Positions 49,174 through 60,013 of a DNA stretch of 64,000 nt are shown piece after piece (the first letter of the stretch is position 1; each line of letters opens with the position of its first letter). Below the pieces are notes generated by a model. That model ran no database searches. It was not told where the DNA came from and worked only from the letters and a program-made list of their open reading frames with translations. The stretch comes from Paramecium tetraurelia. Taxonomy: Eukaryota; Ciliophora; Oligohymenophorea; Peniculida; Parameciidae. A program made the translations under genes and the position numbers. The stretch spans positions 191,134-255,133 of the forward strand of contig NW_001799623.1 in the NCBI RefSeq assembly GCF_000165425.1, given 5' to 3'.

Positions 49174-51791
49174 TCATTCAATAATGATACTCTCTTAAAA
49201 TAAAACCATGAGTCCAGGATTGTCAGCCAAGAAGGATCTTAAGGAAGATGATTCCAAAATAATAATTTCAGTATCTTCTACAGCCTCAACTATGGTAGTG
49301 GTTCTTCTGTTTTAAACGATTGAATCAATTTCTCCAAAGAACATTCCACTAGTCAGAGGATAAGTCTAAATTATGAATTATTATATACTTTTATTTCACT
49401 TATTGATGATTTTTCTGAGACTTCTGGGGTTTAGATATTCGGTCTTTATTATTCAAGCATGGCTAGATTGATGGGTAAAGATAGCCTCTTCTTTTTTTAA
49501 TCAATAATTTATTATTATTATTATTTGGTCTGATCACTAATTGTTGATTCTTATCTATTAACTTTTACAGATTATCCTTCAAATTGTTACACTACATAAT
49601 CAGAAGGTAATATCACTTAAGCTTTACCAGATACTACAAAAAATGCTACTGTAGCCATAACACCATATTATTGAATCATGGAATGTTTTTAGAAAACGCG
49701 TTTTTAATTTAGGAGCATTTCCAATTGAATTTTTTGATAGGATGTTAATTAAGAGAAGAATTTGTTTTTATCCATAATTTAGGTTTGAGAACGAACTACT
49801 TATAAATTCTCTAATTTTTGCATAACTTCATCGTGTTAAAATACCCTCAAAAAGTCTGCTTTACTCAAAGTTATTAAATCGCATTAATTCATAGCAGTGG
49901 CATTGGCTCTTCTCTTATTTTAATTGAAGAAGCATCCTTCGCCAAAATAATCACCATAATGCAAATATTTCACAAAGACAGGATTTTCAGAGTGTATTTT
50001 AACAGTGCCTTTGCGAATTATATAAAACTCAGTTCCAATCTCATCTTAAACACAGATATTTTAGTTTTGCTCATATTTCTTAAGAATTGAACTTTCAAAA
50101 ATCTATCTTACTTAATGAATGTTTGCATGTTTAAATAAATCGATATTTTCAATCAAACTCAATTCTTAAATAGTATTCAATCTAAAATCTTCAGTTTAAT
50201 TAATTAATACTATAGTATTTTCTAATCCTACTCCTGGGACTCTCAATCCAGAATCAGGAGGGATATCTTTGGCGGCAGTATGAATCAATCTTAATCTCTC
50301 CTTTACTTCTGGGGGGAGTAAAGCCAATAATTTTGCAGGAGTGTGTATAGGAGGTACACCAGCTTCATGTAAGATGAGTGAATTATTCCACTTATCTTCA
50401 CTAATCAAATAATTGAATCTGGATTCTGAAATGACTCCTTTCTCATAAATAGCTTTTAATCCATTAGGTTCATAGAAAGTGTCACCACTGAAATAGATTG
50501 ATTTACCTCCCAATCTCACTGTAAAAGATAAACAAGGAATACTGTGGAGAGAATAATGAAAGTCAAATGAGGCTCCATTTATCTTCAAAGGGTGTCCTAC
50601 AATGACTCTTTCAAAGTTAAATAGTGATTCAATGTAATCAGCTGAAAAACCAGTCATGGCTGCATATTTTCTAACAAAACTCTCTTTAATTGTTGCAGTA
50701 CTAATTAAAATGGTTTTTTCAGACTCTAATAGTTTTTAAAAGGTTCCTGAATCGTGATCGGCATGATTATGCGATATGATTACCCACTTCACCAATCTAC
50801 TTGGTATTCCATTCTTTCTCAAGAGAAGTGTTGTAAATGGAGGTGGATCAAGCATCACGCCTAAACCATTTATCCAAAAGATGTAACCTGAAACTGATCC
50901 TTTTGGGTCAAATCCATGTGAACAGCCTAAAACTGTTACTCCAAATGCAGGAGGAGTAAATGTCTATTCAAAATAATGTTCAACATATTATTAATCGTTG
51001 GGATTACTAAATAATCCGTATTTTATATATGCATTGGATTTAGCATCATCTATCAAGATTTCAACTTTATTTTTCATCTTAGCTATTTGTTTCCCGTTCT
51101 CAAATATCAAAAATTTCTAATCTTCCTTTTTTACGACTACTTCCTAACCCAAATTAACTTGATTTTATTCATCAAAAATTAAAAAGTTGATCAATAAATC
51201 AACAGTTAATGGTTCGCTTGGATTGAAGGGATTCTTAGCAAAATGGCCCAATTCTTTTAATATGTCAGGTTTGCAATTGTAATCACTACTAAAATCCTAA
51301 TCAAATCTAGATAAGTCTTTAGGACCAAGTAAGGTTTCTTGAAAAATAGCTCTTATTGCTTCTTCTCCTTCCTTATCTGTTATCAGGGTAACTCGTCTTC
51401 GCTTTACGAAAAAACTGAAGTAAGCTGGAAACTCAAACTCTGCTACAGACAAACAGAATCGTTTATCAAATCTATGTGAAGGTACAATAAAAATTCCAGG
51501 GACATCCAAACCTAAGTTGATACTATCTTTCAATGTCTCTGGAACCATGCTGAACTGAATAGCACCAGCCTTTGTCATTACAATGCTTCCTCCCCTAGGC
51601 AACTTAATCTTGTTGGATATATCACTCTCTGAAAATTATGATTCAGATTTTAAAAGTATAGGGTTTTTTATTTGATTGGATAATCTATCATTCTCACTTT
51701 GACCGCCATCATCAGAACCATCATCTTGATGAGAACTAGTCATTGAAGCATATTCAAGAACTTCTTATTCATTAACAAAATGACAAGCCAT
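49174..51791 (-). CDS. metallo-beta-lactamase phosphodiesterase with two cyclic-nucleotide-binding domains
   Basis: Predicted 864 residues with one intron (49366-49388). Residues of about 280-530 form a metallo-beta-lactamase domain with the metal motif SHNHADHDSG, a later HYSLHSIPC and YFSGDTFYEPNG. Two cyclic-nucleotide-binding domains follow: one with HYGDYFGEGCFF and KRRANATA, and a C-terminal one with GMFFGEIDS and RRTTTIVEA. This domain order is that of Dictyostelium GbpA and GbpB (PdeD, PdeE), phosphodiesterases stimulated by cGMP or cAMP. By analogy it hydrolyses a cyclic nucleotide and is controlled by it. Upstream of the catalytic domain is a ~230-residue region with no clear family. 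Specificity cannot be read from the sequence. Confidence 0.88.
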
Positions 51792-52596
51792 TTTAATCTG
51801 ATAAAATTTATTTATTTGATATGTGATATAAAATATAAGTATAAATACATAGCATATGATTTATTATTTGTTTCCATATTCTAATATTAATACTGAATTT
51901 TTTTGTCTTAAATCTGATTATTAGTTAGATAGAGATGCTAAAGATATAAATTATGAAATTCATCTTAAAAGTATTTAACTCTTTGAAAGTATTTAATATA
52001 TAAGAACTTATTGTCCTATATCTAACTATAATGTTTAATCAAAAAAAGTCATTATAAGAAATTGCATTCCAAAAGTTTAATAATGAATAAACAGAGATTA
52101 TTTTATCAATATACAGTTAAGATCCCTTTTTTATGTAATATTATTCTAAAAAAAAAGAATTACATCCCTTATCAATTTATTTTTTTTAAAGGAAAAATTG
52201 ATTATGACTCAAGATAATATTACATACATTGTAGATAATAATGAACTATTGATTATAAATATAAAATTAGTTTTGAATTAGGAGTATAAACTTGAGATTT
52301 TATTTTAATCTGCAATTTATAATTCCTTCTAATTTTAAATATGATTGCAATATGATATTTGAGAAGAAAATAAATTTTGGAACTCCTTATTATTCCCTAA
52401 TCTTATAGAATTAACGAGTTAGATTTTAAGAATAATAGGGTAATCATGGCCTTTACTAAATGAGTATGGGTGAATCAGATATCAATTAGAAATCTTTTGA
52501 GATGAGGAAGAGTTTGATCACAAAAATTAATTAACATTAAAAAGTGATTAATATTGAATTACGAGTTATGAATATAATATATATATATATTACAAT
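51792..52596. other. AT-rich intergenic region between divergent genes
   Basis: About 800 bases, the longest gene-free stretch. It has long A and T runs and no supported coding frame on either strand. Confidence 0.55.
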
Positions 52597-52989
52597 ATGG
52601 AGTTCCCAGTATTGAGTGGAATATGCGGTTCGCTTGCAAGTTATGCTGGTAGGACAATTATTATGTATATAGGTAAAATTGCTTTTTAAGATGAATCATA
52701 ATTAATGTACAGAGGAGTTGGGTTGATTTGTATGCTGTTATTCAATAAGTGGATGTTTTAATTCAGTTTTAAGTCAATGTAAATTAATGGATCTTCAGTG
52801 ACTGTGTTGTTGTAATTTATAGTAGGCAATCTCATAAATGTAAGAATGGTGTATTTGAGTTAGGGACTTAATGGGTATTTTCTATTGAGTGAGTCATTGT
52901 CGTTGCAATGGTTAATTGGAATAATATTAATGTGTTTTGGAGTTTTTATGATATCAAATGATAATCATGAACGCTAAAAATAGTAATGA
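52597..52989 (+). CDS. TMEM42-like small membrane protein (EamA/DMT-type)
   Basis: Predicted 114 residues if two 24-nt GT...AG segments are introns (52649-52672 and 52840-52863); both are 3n and lack in-frame TGA, so the unspliced frame is also open (130 residues). Removal gives GSLASYAG-KIAFQDE and NLIN-GLNGYFLLSE, which align with human TMEM42 (GALAAASAKLAFGSE, NILSSAFLGYVLYGE) better than the unspliced form. Four membrane segments are seen, ending LIGIILMCFGVFMIS. TMEM42 belongs to the drug/metabolite transporter superfamily and has no settled substrate. Family assignment is by short alignment only. Confidence 0.7.
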
Positions 52990-53117
52990 GATAATGATGA
53001 TTAACTAAATAAAAAATGCGTCATTTTAATATAAGTTTAAAAGATAATGCGCAAGATAGTAGGCACTAATTAAGGAATATTTATAGATTTATGATCTAAT
53101 TTATAAATATCCAGCAA

Positions 53118-54111
53118 ATGCACTCTCTTCACGTTAAGCTTAGTGATGAACCAGAACTCTCAGCAGTATGTTCAGCCCTTCTTCTTGCATTCATTGAAAA
53201 CTCCAGAGTTTTGAGATACTGTTCTGGAGGTGGTGACTACACAAACACCCAAAATGATTTCGGAGATCATCAATTAGAGATGGATGTGCAATGCGAATTG
53301 AATGTCAACACAGAATTGAAGAAAACAGGTTTCGTTAGTCACACAGCAAGTGAAGAAACCCCAGAAGTATAATGAATTCATAATATTTTCTAGATGAAGC
53401 TTCTTTCTGAGGGTGGAAAGTACATAGTGACATTTGATCCATTGGATGGAAGTTCAATTATAGGAACCAACTTTGCAGTGGGCACAATAGTTGCCATTTG
53501 GAAATCCGACGAAAAATTATTAATGGAAAAAAGGGTAGAGACATGGTTTCTGCTTGTTGTTGTTTATACGGAAGCAGAACAAACGTTGTGTTCTGGAATG
53601 AGAAGGAATAGAAGGTCTAGGAATACACATTATTTGGTATGGCATTAATTTTGATTATGTAGATGGCGATAAGCAAGGTCACTGGGAACTAACCAAGGAT
53701 AACATCAAGATCAAGCCAAAAGGCAAGTTGTTCAGTCCAGGAAACACTAGATGCATTGCTGATCACATTCCCTACAGAGAAGTCGTTGATTATTGGATCC
53801 ACAATGGCTACACATTGAGATATTCAGGTGGAATGGCCCCAGATATTTGCTAGATCTTCTTGAAAGAAGTAGGAGTATTCTCTTGTTTCGGTGATGCCAA
53901 ATATCCTTCAAAATTAAGATACCTTTATGAATGTGCTCCACTCTCCTTCTTAACTGAGAAGGCTGACGGAAAGTCTTTCAATGGAACACATTCAGTACTC
54001 GACACTGAAATTACAGGATATCAACAAAAGAGTGAAATCATTGTAGGAAGTGCGGATGAGATCGAATTTTTCAAGAGTGTTTGGAAGAAGCATGGACTTT
54101 TAAAAGAATGA
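53118..54111 (+). CDS. sedoheptulose-1,7-/fructose-1,6-bisphosphatase-like, frame disrupted
   Basis: About 322 residues after one intron (53367-53393). The metal-binding site reads [27 protein letters not shown] matches the sugar-phosphatase Glu-Glu motif, and FSPGNTR plus [12 protein letters not shown] are typical of SBPase. SBPase converts sedoheptulose-1,7-bisphosphate to the 7-phosphate; it resembles FBPase closely. Two single-base losses are needed to follow the protein: one at the A6 run near 53525-53535 and one near 53636-53642 (before [14 protein letters not shown]). Each part is otherwise well preserved, so either two sequence errors or a recent pseudogene. Confidence 0.82.
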
Positions 54112-54290
54112 TGTGTTTATTGAATATTTTAAATTATCAATAATAAATTCTAATCAATTCATTCAATTCTTATATAAGTTAAGGATCTTTCACTTTCAAA
54201 AAGTTAACTATATTGATCTCATCAAATAATTGTTTCCGAGAATATAATGCAGATTAATTGCTTATTCCACTGTTAACTATTTACTATTAT

Positions 54291-55856
54291 TCAAACCTTT
54301 TGTTGACTTGGTGTTTTCTTCAATTATTGTAGTTTATTGATTGGCATTTCATTGTGCAATTTCTCACTGCTTTAACTGCGATTTACTAATTAATCTCCTG
54401 ATTTATCGTTCTTACTTCCTCCTGCACTAACCTATCTTAATATCCTTGAAGAGCTTTTTGAATCCTTAGAAACAGAATATGATCTCTATTGTTATGGTTA
54501 TCTCTTGTCTAGTTCGTTCTAAATGAACTGATGCAAAGGTGATTTGGCATATTTCATTAAAAATTCAGTATTCATCAAGGACAAATTCAGTTAATTGATG
54601 CATCTTTCATAATCATTAGGATTTAGTTGAGGCACTAAAATAATAAGTTAAGTGAGATACCAAATTCTAATAGTAATTGGAATGACTTTTCCTATGCCTA
54701 TTAGACTTGAGGAGTGGCTGCTAAGAGAATCAAACAATCATCCAGATCCAGTTTGCTCAGATTATATGTGGGGTTCAAATTGTAATACAAATGATTCAAA
54801 CACAGGGTCAATACTTGGTCAGTGTTAAGATAAACTGTGAATTCCAACTTTTGTTAATCAAATTTATTCAGATCTATGATTTAGTATATCATAATATACC
54901 ATTGAATTCGCATAGGAGAATTTTATTTCCTTTGCTAGCAACCAAATTGACTAACTTCAATTGCTCTAGACCGAATTGGGAAAGTTGCAATTAGAAATAG
55001 AGAGCAATGATTCTTAGGTTTAATTCAGGATCGATGTCTTCTAATTTAAGATAAATTTTGAGGACTTTATCCTCCATTTTGGCTACTAATTTCCATGTGA
55101 AATCTGAAAATTTAAACTATTGGGTTTCTTTGTTGATTATGGAGGAGAGATTTGATAATTTCCAATTAATGCTAGGATGAGTTTGATAGTTGATCTTCTT
55201 GGCCAAGACAGTTTATTTTTGCTAAGTGATTATTTGCACTATGTCTTAACAATTTCTGATCTTTTAGACTATTTATAGCAGTTCGGGATTGTTCTTTTTG
55301 CGATAATTTTTTAATGCTCTTTCTAGTATCTCTTCGATGACTTTCTAGTTGATCTTATTGAGATCCATGGGATTGGATTAGTATATGAGTAATAAATTCC
55401 TTGCTGTGAAATTCATACAGACATTCAACATCTAGTACCATACTTCTGGGGAATCCTGAATTAAAATAGATAGCTACTTCACATGCTTTCAGCTTTTTGA
55501 ATGCTTCATTTAAGAACAAAATGCAATTCTGAACAGTCACTCTATCTAAAATGAGATCGCGAATTACAGTCTCTTAAAAGAATTCCATCTGCAGATGATC
55601 TCCCAACCATAAGAGTCTTTGTAGAGTTTGATCAGTGTATTTCTTCTGAATATCCAATTGATTGTTGAGGAACTATTGGAAAACTGAGAAAGCTTCCATC
55701 GTTAGCCATTTTGGCATAGTGGCAGTATACACCTTGTCATAAGATTAATGTGCTTACAAGGCCTTTCTTCTCAGTTTGGAGAGTCATGCTCAGACACTTG
55801 CTGGCTTCAATGTAATGAGTTTACCCTTCAACTACGAAGCAAACGAATTCGGACAT
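54291..55856 (-). CDS. BTB-like domain protein
   Basis: Predicted 489 residues; introns at 55733-55757, 55400-55418 (19 nt), 54874-54899 and 54635-54660. Near the N-terminus VEGQTHYIEASKCL, then MPKWLTMEAFSVFQQFL, LLWLGDHLQMEFF and DRVTVQNCILFLNEAF follow the order of a BTB fold with its helical extension. After it are two beta-rich regions (KFSDFTWKLVAKMEDKVLKI and LEFTVYLNTDQ). The C-terminus is Gln/Ser-rich with no domain. BTB proteins often dimerise or bring substrates to cullin-3 ligases, but no cullin motif can be judged here. A possible extra intron at the 3' end would move the stop to 54196. Confidence 0.65.
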
Positions 55857-55922
55857 ATATATTCGTTTATTAATTATATATAAAATAATTTCAAAAATCG
55901 ATTTAACTTCCTTTACAATGAA

Positions 55923-56564
55923 TCAGAGAAACAATTCTTAAAAATGCATCATTGAATCCTGCTAGAAGATTTCATAATTCCAATATTGCTTGTTGATCGA
56001 ATTGGTACATTGTTGACTGTCCTCGAAGGAAGGTTAGTTTAAGAAGTCATAATTTTAAAGGATATCGTTTCTGAAGGATTGCGCATCTTTTCCACTCTTG
56101 GAGATCAATTGCTGAAATGTTCTGATTTAAGAGTAACTCAAACATCCCCTCTCTTGTAATAGAAGTAATTATTTGAGTTTGATATTCTTGCTTCTTACGA
56201 ATTCATCCTGCCAAGCCTTGGAAGCCTTGAAACTAGAGTCCTTAAAGAACTTGATTGCCTGCAATTTGATTTGTTGTCTTGAAACTCTTTTCTTCTATTT
56301 GATGCATTGTTTCTTGACCCATGATTCCAATTGCTCCTCTGCTTTTTCATTGAGTTTCTTCCTTCCACACCCCTTCTTCCTCTTGTAACCAGACCTAATC
56401 CATCTCCTGATGTTTTTGATAGAGGTTTTGTATTTGTCTTTCAAATGTATAAGGGAAGTCTGTGAAGGATGCTTAGAGTAGTAATCAATAATCTCTTATT
56501 TGATACCTTCTGTGAGTATGGTATACTTCTTTAATTTTTTCTTTTAAGTTCCTCGAGTTTTCAT
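55923..56564 (-). CDS. CENP-B/Tc5-type helix-turn-helix protein
   Basis: An uninterrupted 213-residue frame. It starts MKTRGTQKKKLKKYTILTEG and has a psq-like helix-turn-helix ending SIKNIRRWIRSG, a basic GCGRKKL linker and a Tc5-type half with FKDSSFKASKAWQDEF. The C-terminal 75 residues are Gln/Asn-rich and show no transposase DDE domain. It matches the protein at 30.1-31.3 kb over the entire DNA-binding region, including a run identical over KASKAWQDEF. Such domains bind specific DNA in CENP-B, pogo and Tigger proteins. The complete stop and compact frame make this the better-defined copy. Function in ciliates is unknown. Confidence 0.8.
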
Positions 56565-56664
56565 AATCTAATTAATAAAATGAAATTGGTTTTTTGTTGT
56601 GCATCTCCGACCTAAAATATTTTACTAGTTGGATGTTATTAATTTGCAGATAATAATTTAATTT

Positions 56665-56988
56665 ATGATTTTGCTCATAATTTTTGGCGCAGTCTTTGGA
56701 TTGGAGTACCAGAAAGTATTCAGTTATAATGGTCAATATGCTCATGGTATCCAATTAATTTAATACAAGTAAGTGATATCCTCCGAATGCAATGCCAAAT
56801 CAGTTGAAGATGCTCCTCGATTATATAACATCATCGAATAGCAATACCAATTCGAGTGGTTAATGACGTGTTCTGATGACACTGAGTGTTGGGCCAAAGT
56901 CACGTTCAGCAATGAAGGGAACAACATATGTTGTTGTCACAGCTATAAATTAGTGATATTAATTATATTTTATTATCTAATATATTGA
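56665..56988 (+). CDS. small secreted or membrane-bound Cys protein
   Basis: A 107-residue frame with a signal peptide-like start (MILLIIFGAVFGLEYQ). The body has four to six cysteines (ECNAK, MTCSDDTECWAK, ICCCHS) and ends with a hydrophobic tail (LVILIIFYYLIY). The TGA stop shares bases with the ATG of the Arp8 gene (TGATG). If instead a 41-nt GT...AG segment were spliced from 56950-56990, the frame would fuse with Arp8, which is unlikely for a secreted N-terminus and a nuclear protein. No known family recognised. Confidence 0.5.
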
Positions 56989-58801
56989 TGTAGGATAAAC
57001 CAAACCAATAATAAGACACTGTCCAAAACACCATCAAATCATTGCAGGACAAGATCTAAAACATTGAGAACTTGATAGAAAGAGGAACTGATTGCATTAT
57101 CATTTAGTATGGATCGCACAGTATAAAAATGAACAAAGCAAGCGGTAAATACTCAATGCACCATATTTAGAGATGCTCCCCAAGAAATTCAGAAATTTGA
57201 TTGGTTATAAAGTGCAATCCTAATTAAAACAAGTTTAATCCACAGATCTCACTGTGATTGATGAAAGTCTATTATTATTAGAACAAAAATTAATGTAGAA
57301 AGGCACACTCAAAGCCCAACCCAAAAGCATGCGTGGAAAGCCAAGAGCTAAAATTGAAGTAGATTTACGCAACATCAGAGGGTTTCTGGGGAAGAAGGAA
57401 CAAAAATAACCATAATGCACTCTTGCTAAGATGATGGAAGATAAATCTGTGGTCTTTGAAGACGACATCTTTACTGGAGAGTATTTAGTTAGGTAACCAA
57501 TCAAACATGGATTTTTCAATTTAACAGAGAATTACAATATGCAAGATGTGATTGAAGATCTATACAAATTGACATTATATGGATTGAATTGCAAATTGGA
57601 AGTCAAGAATGTCTCTGATTACTATTGCATTTTGGTTATTCCTGATATCTTTCAAAGAGTACAAGTAAAAATGTTGGTAGATATGTTAATAAGACAATTG
57701 AGATTCAAAGGAATCTATCTACATTTAGAATCTGTCTTATCCAGCTTCGGAGCTAATCTTTAGTAATGTTGTGTTGTTGACATTGGTTATGAGAAGATCA
57801 ATATTACCTGTGTTGATGATGGAGTCATTTTGCCTGGAACCTATGTGAGAAAGAATTTCGGTAGCAAAGACATTGATTTAGTACTCATGAGGTAAGTAAC
57901 CAAACGAAATGCTTGTGATTAAGCTGTTCAACTGCAAAGTAACAATTACGGAGATCTACTCTAAATGGAAAAACTCAAAGAAAAAGCTTGTTAAATGAGA
58001 CAAAAGGAAGACAAACTCAATTACAATTATGAGCTTCATTGTTTAAGAAATCAAAAGGAAAAGAGATTCTTTGTTCAACACAATGATGGATTGTACATAT
58101 CTCCGAATACTCTGTTTGAATCTGAACCTTTCAATGAAATCAGGAAACAGGATATGCATGAATGCTTCGATTTTACAGGACGACTCTTCGAAATGCAATA
58201 TGATCCAGAGGATAATTTTGAGGAACTCAGTGGAGGAATTCAATTATGCTGGTATTGGGGCTCCAAGGAAAAGGAACAATAGTATTTCACAGAAGGAAAT
58301 CAAATGCTAAATCCTAATTATATGATACCCTTAGATCATATGATTGCCTACTCAATAGCCTAAGTCTAGGATCCAGAAATAAGGCAAAAATTAGCCAATA
58401 ACATTCTATTTACAGGAGGAGGAGCCCATCTGATCGATCTTGTAGATGAGGTTGAAGCCTTGTTGATTGACAAATTTTAAGTTATGGAACTAAATGAAAT
58501 CGAAAGAGTAGAAGTTAAAACTATTATTAGAGATGTTAGACCTATTTATATGGCCTGGGTTGGGGCCACTGTCTTACCTAAAACAGAATCTGTAAGTGAA
58601 TTATGGATCACAGCACCTAGATGGTTGGGTGATTTGGAAACTCAAAAAGACGAATTGGAAGATATGATCAATTAATTTGATGGGGATGTTTAATAATTGG
58701 AAAAAAAGCTAATTGCTTTTGCAAAAAAAGATAAAGAAAAGGATCGTAGTTGTGAATATGGACTAAAACATTTGAAAGAAAAGATTCCCTTTATTTGGTG
58801 A
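56988..58801 (+). CDS. ARP8: actin-related protein 8 (INO80 complex subunit)
   Basis: Predicted 595 residues with one intron (57145-57170). Actin-fold motifs: VVDIGYEKINITCVDDGV (second phosphate loop) and FTGGGAHLIDLVDEVEALL. The ending YGLKHLKEKIPFIW is close to the Arp8 C-terminus (LRERAAFVW in human). Arp8 has the usual long insertion between the actin subdomains, seen here as a charged, Gln/Lys-rich segment at residues of about 300-400. In yeast and animals Arp8 is part of the INO80 nucleosome remodeler and binds histones and extranucleosomal DNA. The start (ATG at 56988) overlaps the stop of the small upstream gene. Confidence 0.85.
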
Positions 58802-58834
58802 TTTGTATAATTATATATATTAATATTTTGGGGA

Positions 58835-59813
58835 TCAATCAGAATCTTCAAATAATACTCTTTGTATTCTTTGATTCTTTTACTATGAAGGCTTAGGTTT
58901 AGGTGGTTTAATTTATTACTATTAAGGGGGAGTCCTAGAGGATGGCTTCAAAATTTCTTCGGATTCATCATCAAACATGTTATTCTTTGCTTATATTGGT
59001 TACTTTGAAGCAGGAGCAATAATTATTTTTATTATACAACTTTTTTCGGGTATCAACTATAATAATGTAATTGCACTCAACTCTTTTGATCTGGCATCAG
59101 TAATTTAGTAGCTGACTAATCTTCATCTTCGCTGAATATAGTCTTCTACATGGATTAGAGATTGTTGGAATCGCAGTCAATTAAACATTAGTAGTTTAAG
59201 TATTTGATTTACCTATGATTTATATTCAAACTTAATTCCAAACCTGGTAGATTATCTACCTACATCTGTTGTAATTATTTCTTTCCTCCTCCTCCTAGTC
59301 CTAGTGGATCATTAAAGAATTTGGTAAACCTCTTAAGCAATTAGGACATTCAATTACTTCTATTCGAATTCTTTTCCTTTGTTTTTTGCTGCTAAGGTAT
59401 CTTATTAAGTTGGTTTATTGGATGCCAAACTTGGTAATTGTTGTGTTGATGGAGTTATTGTAGCCTAGAGATCTAATTTTATTGGAACCTCAAAGTCGCT
59501 CTATTTTGTTAATTTTTAATTGATTCTCTATACAATACTCTATCTATTACTACCTCAGCATTCTAAATCTATTATGATTTCACCTTATAACAAAAGTGGG
59601 CTTAGCTAATTTCTTTTGAGAATCATCCTTCTCAAAATCAATGCATACCACCTTGAGCCATTTATTGGTAGTTAAGAGATTGTAATGAAATCCTTAGAGC
59701 TTTGGTGTATTTTAAGCTATTTTGAGTCCATCATCTATGTTCTGCGGAGGTGCAGTCTTTGGAGGAGCTTCTTAAAGAGGAAGCCATTCTCTGAATGATC
59801 TATGAAATCGCAT
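58835..59813 (-). CDS. hypothetical protein
   Basis: Predicted 290 residues from five exons; introns at 59550-59583, 59330-59357, 59057-59081 and 58985-59003, giving a sum divisible by three. Starts MRFHRSFREWLPLQEAPP; a beta-rich stretch (FHYNLLTTNKWLKVVCIDFE) follows, then SDFEVPIKLDLQATI, a glycine motif (FFNDPLGLGGGGKKQ), an acidic patch and a Pro/Lys-rich tail (PPKPKPSQQKNQRIQRV). No recognised domain. The 28-nt intron would end in GAG, an unusual acceptor, so that junction may hide a sequence error. Converges on Arp8 with a 33-base gap. Confidence 0.55.
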
Positions 59814-60013
59814 ACTTATTCATTGAAGCGACTATCGCTCAAGGGGAGAAATCTATTGAAAGTTTGATTGATTTGAGAGTGGATGGAGTTGGCTTAATGT
59901 TGAACTGATCGGATTTCAGATGAGACTGCTAATTAAAAATTATATAACAATATATTGAGTATTGAAAGTGTAGATCCACATTATTATTATAAAGTATCTT
60001 CATAAATTAAATA

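Noticed and set aside
56572-56754. 60-residue minus-strand frame
   Set aside because: It overlaps the signal peptide and body of the plus-strand secreted-type gene, which has better coding character.
57235-57519. 94-residue minus-strand frame inside Arp8
   Set aside because: Shadow of the Arp8 coding frame, which is supported by conserved motifs on both sides.
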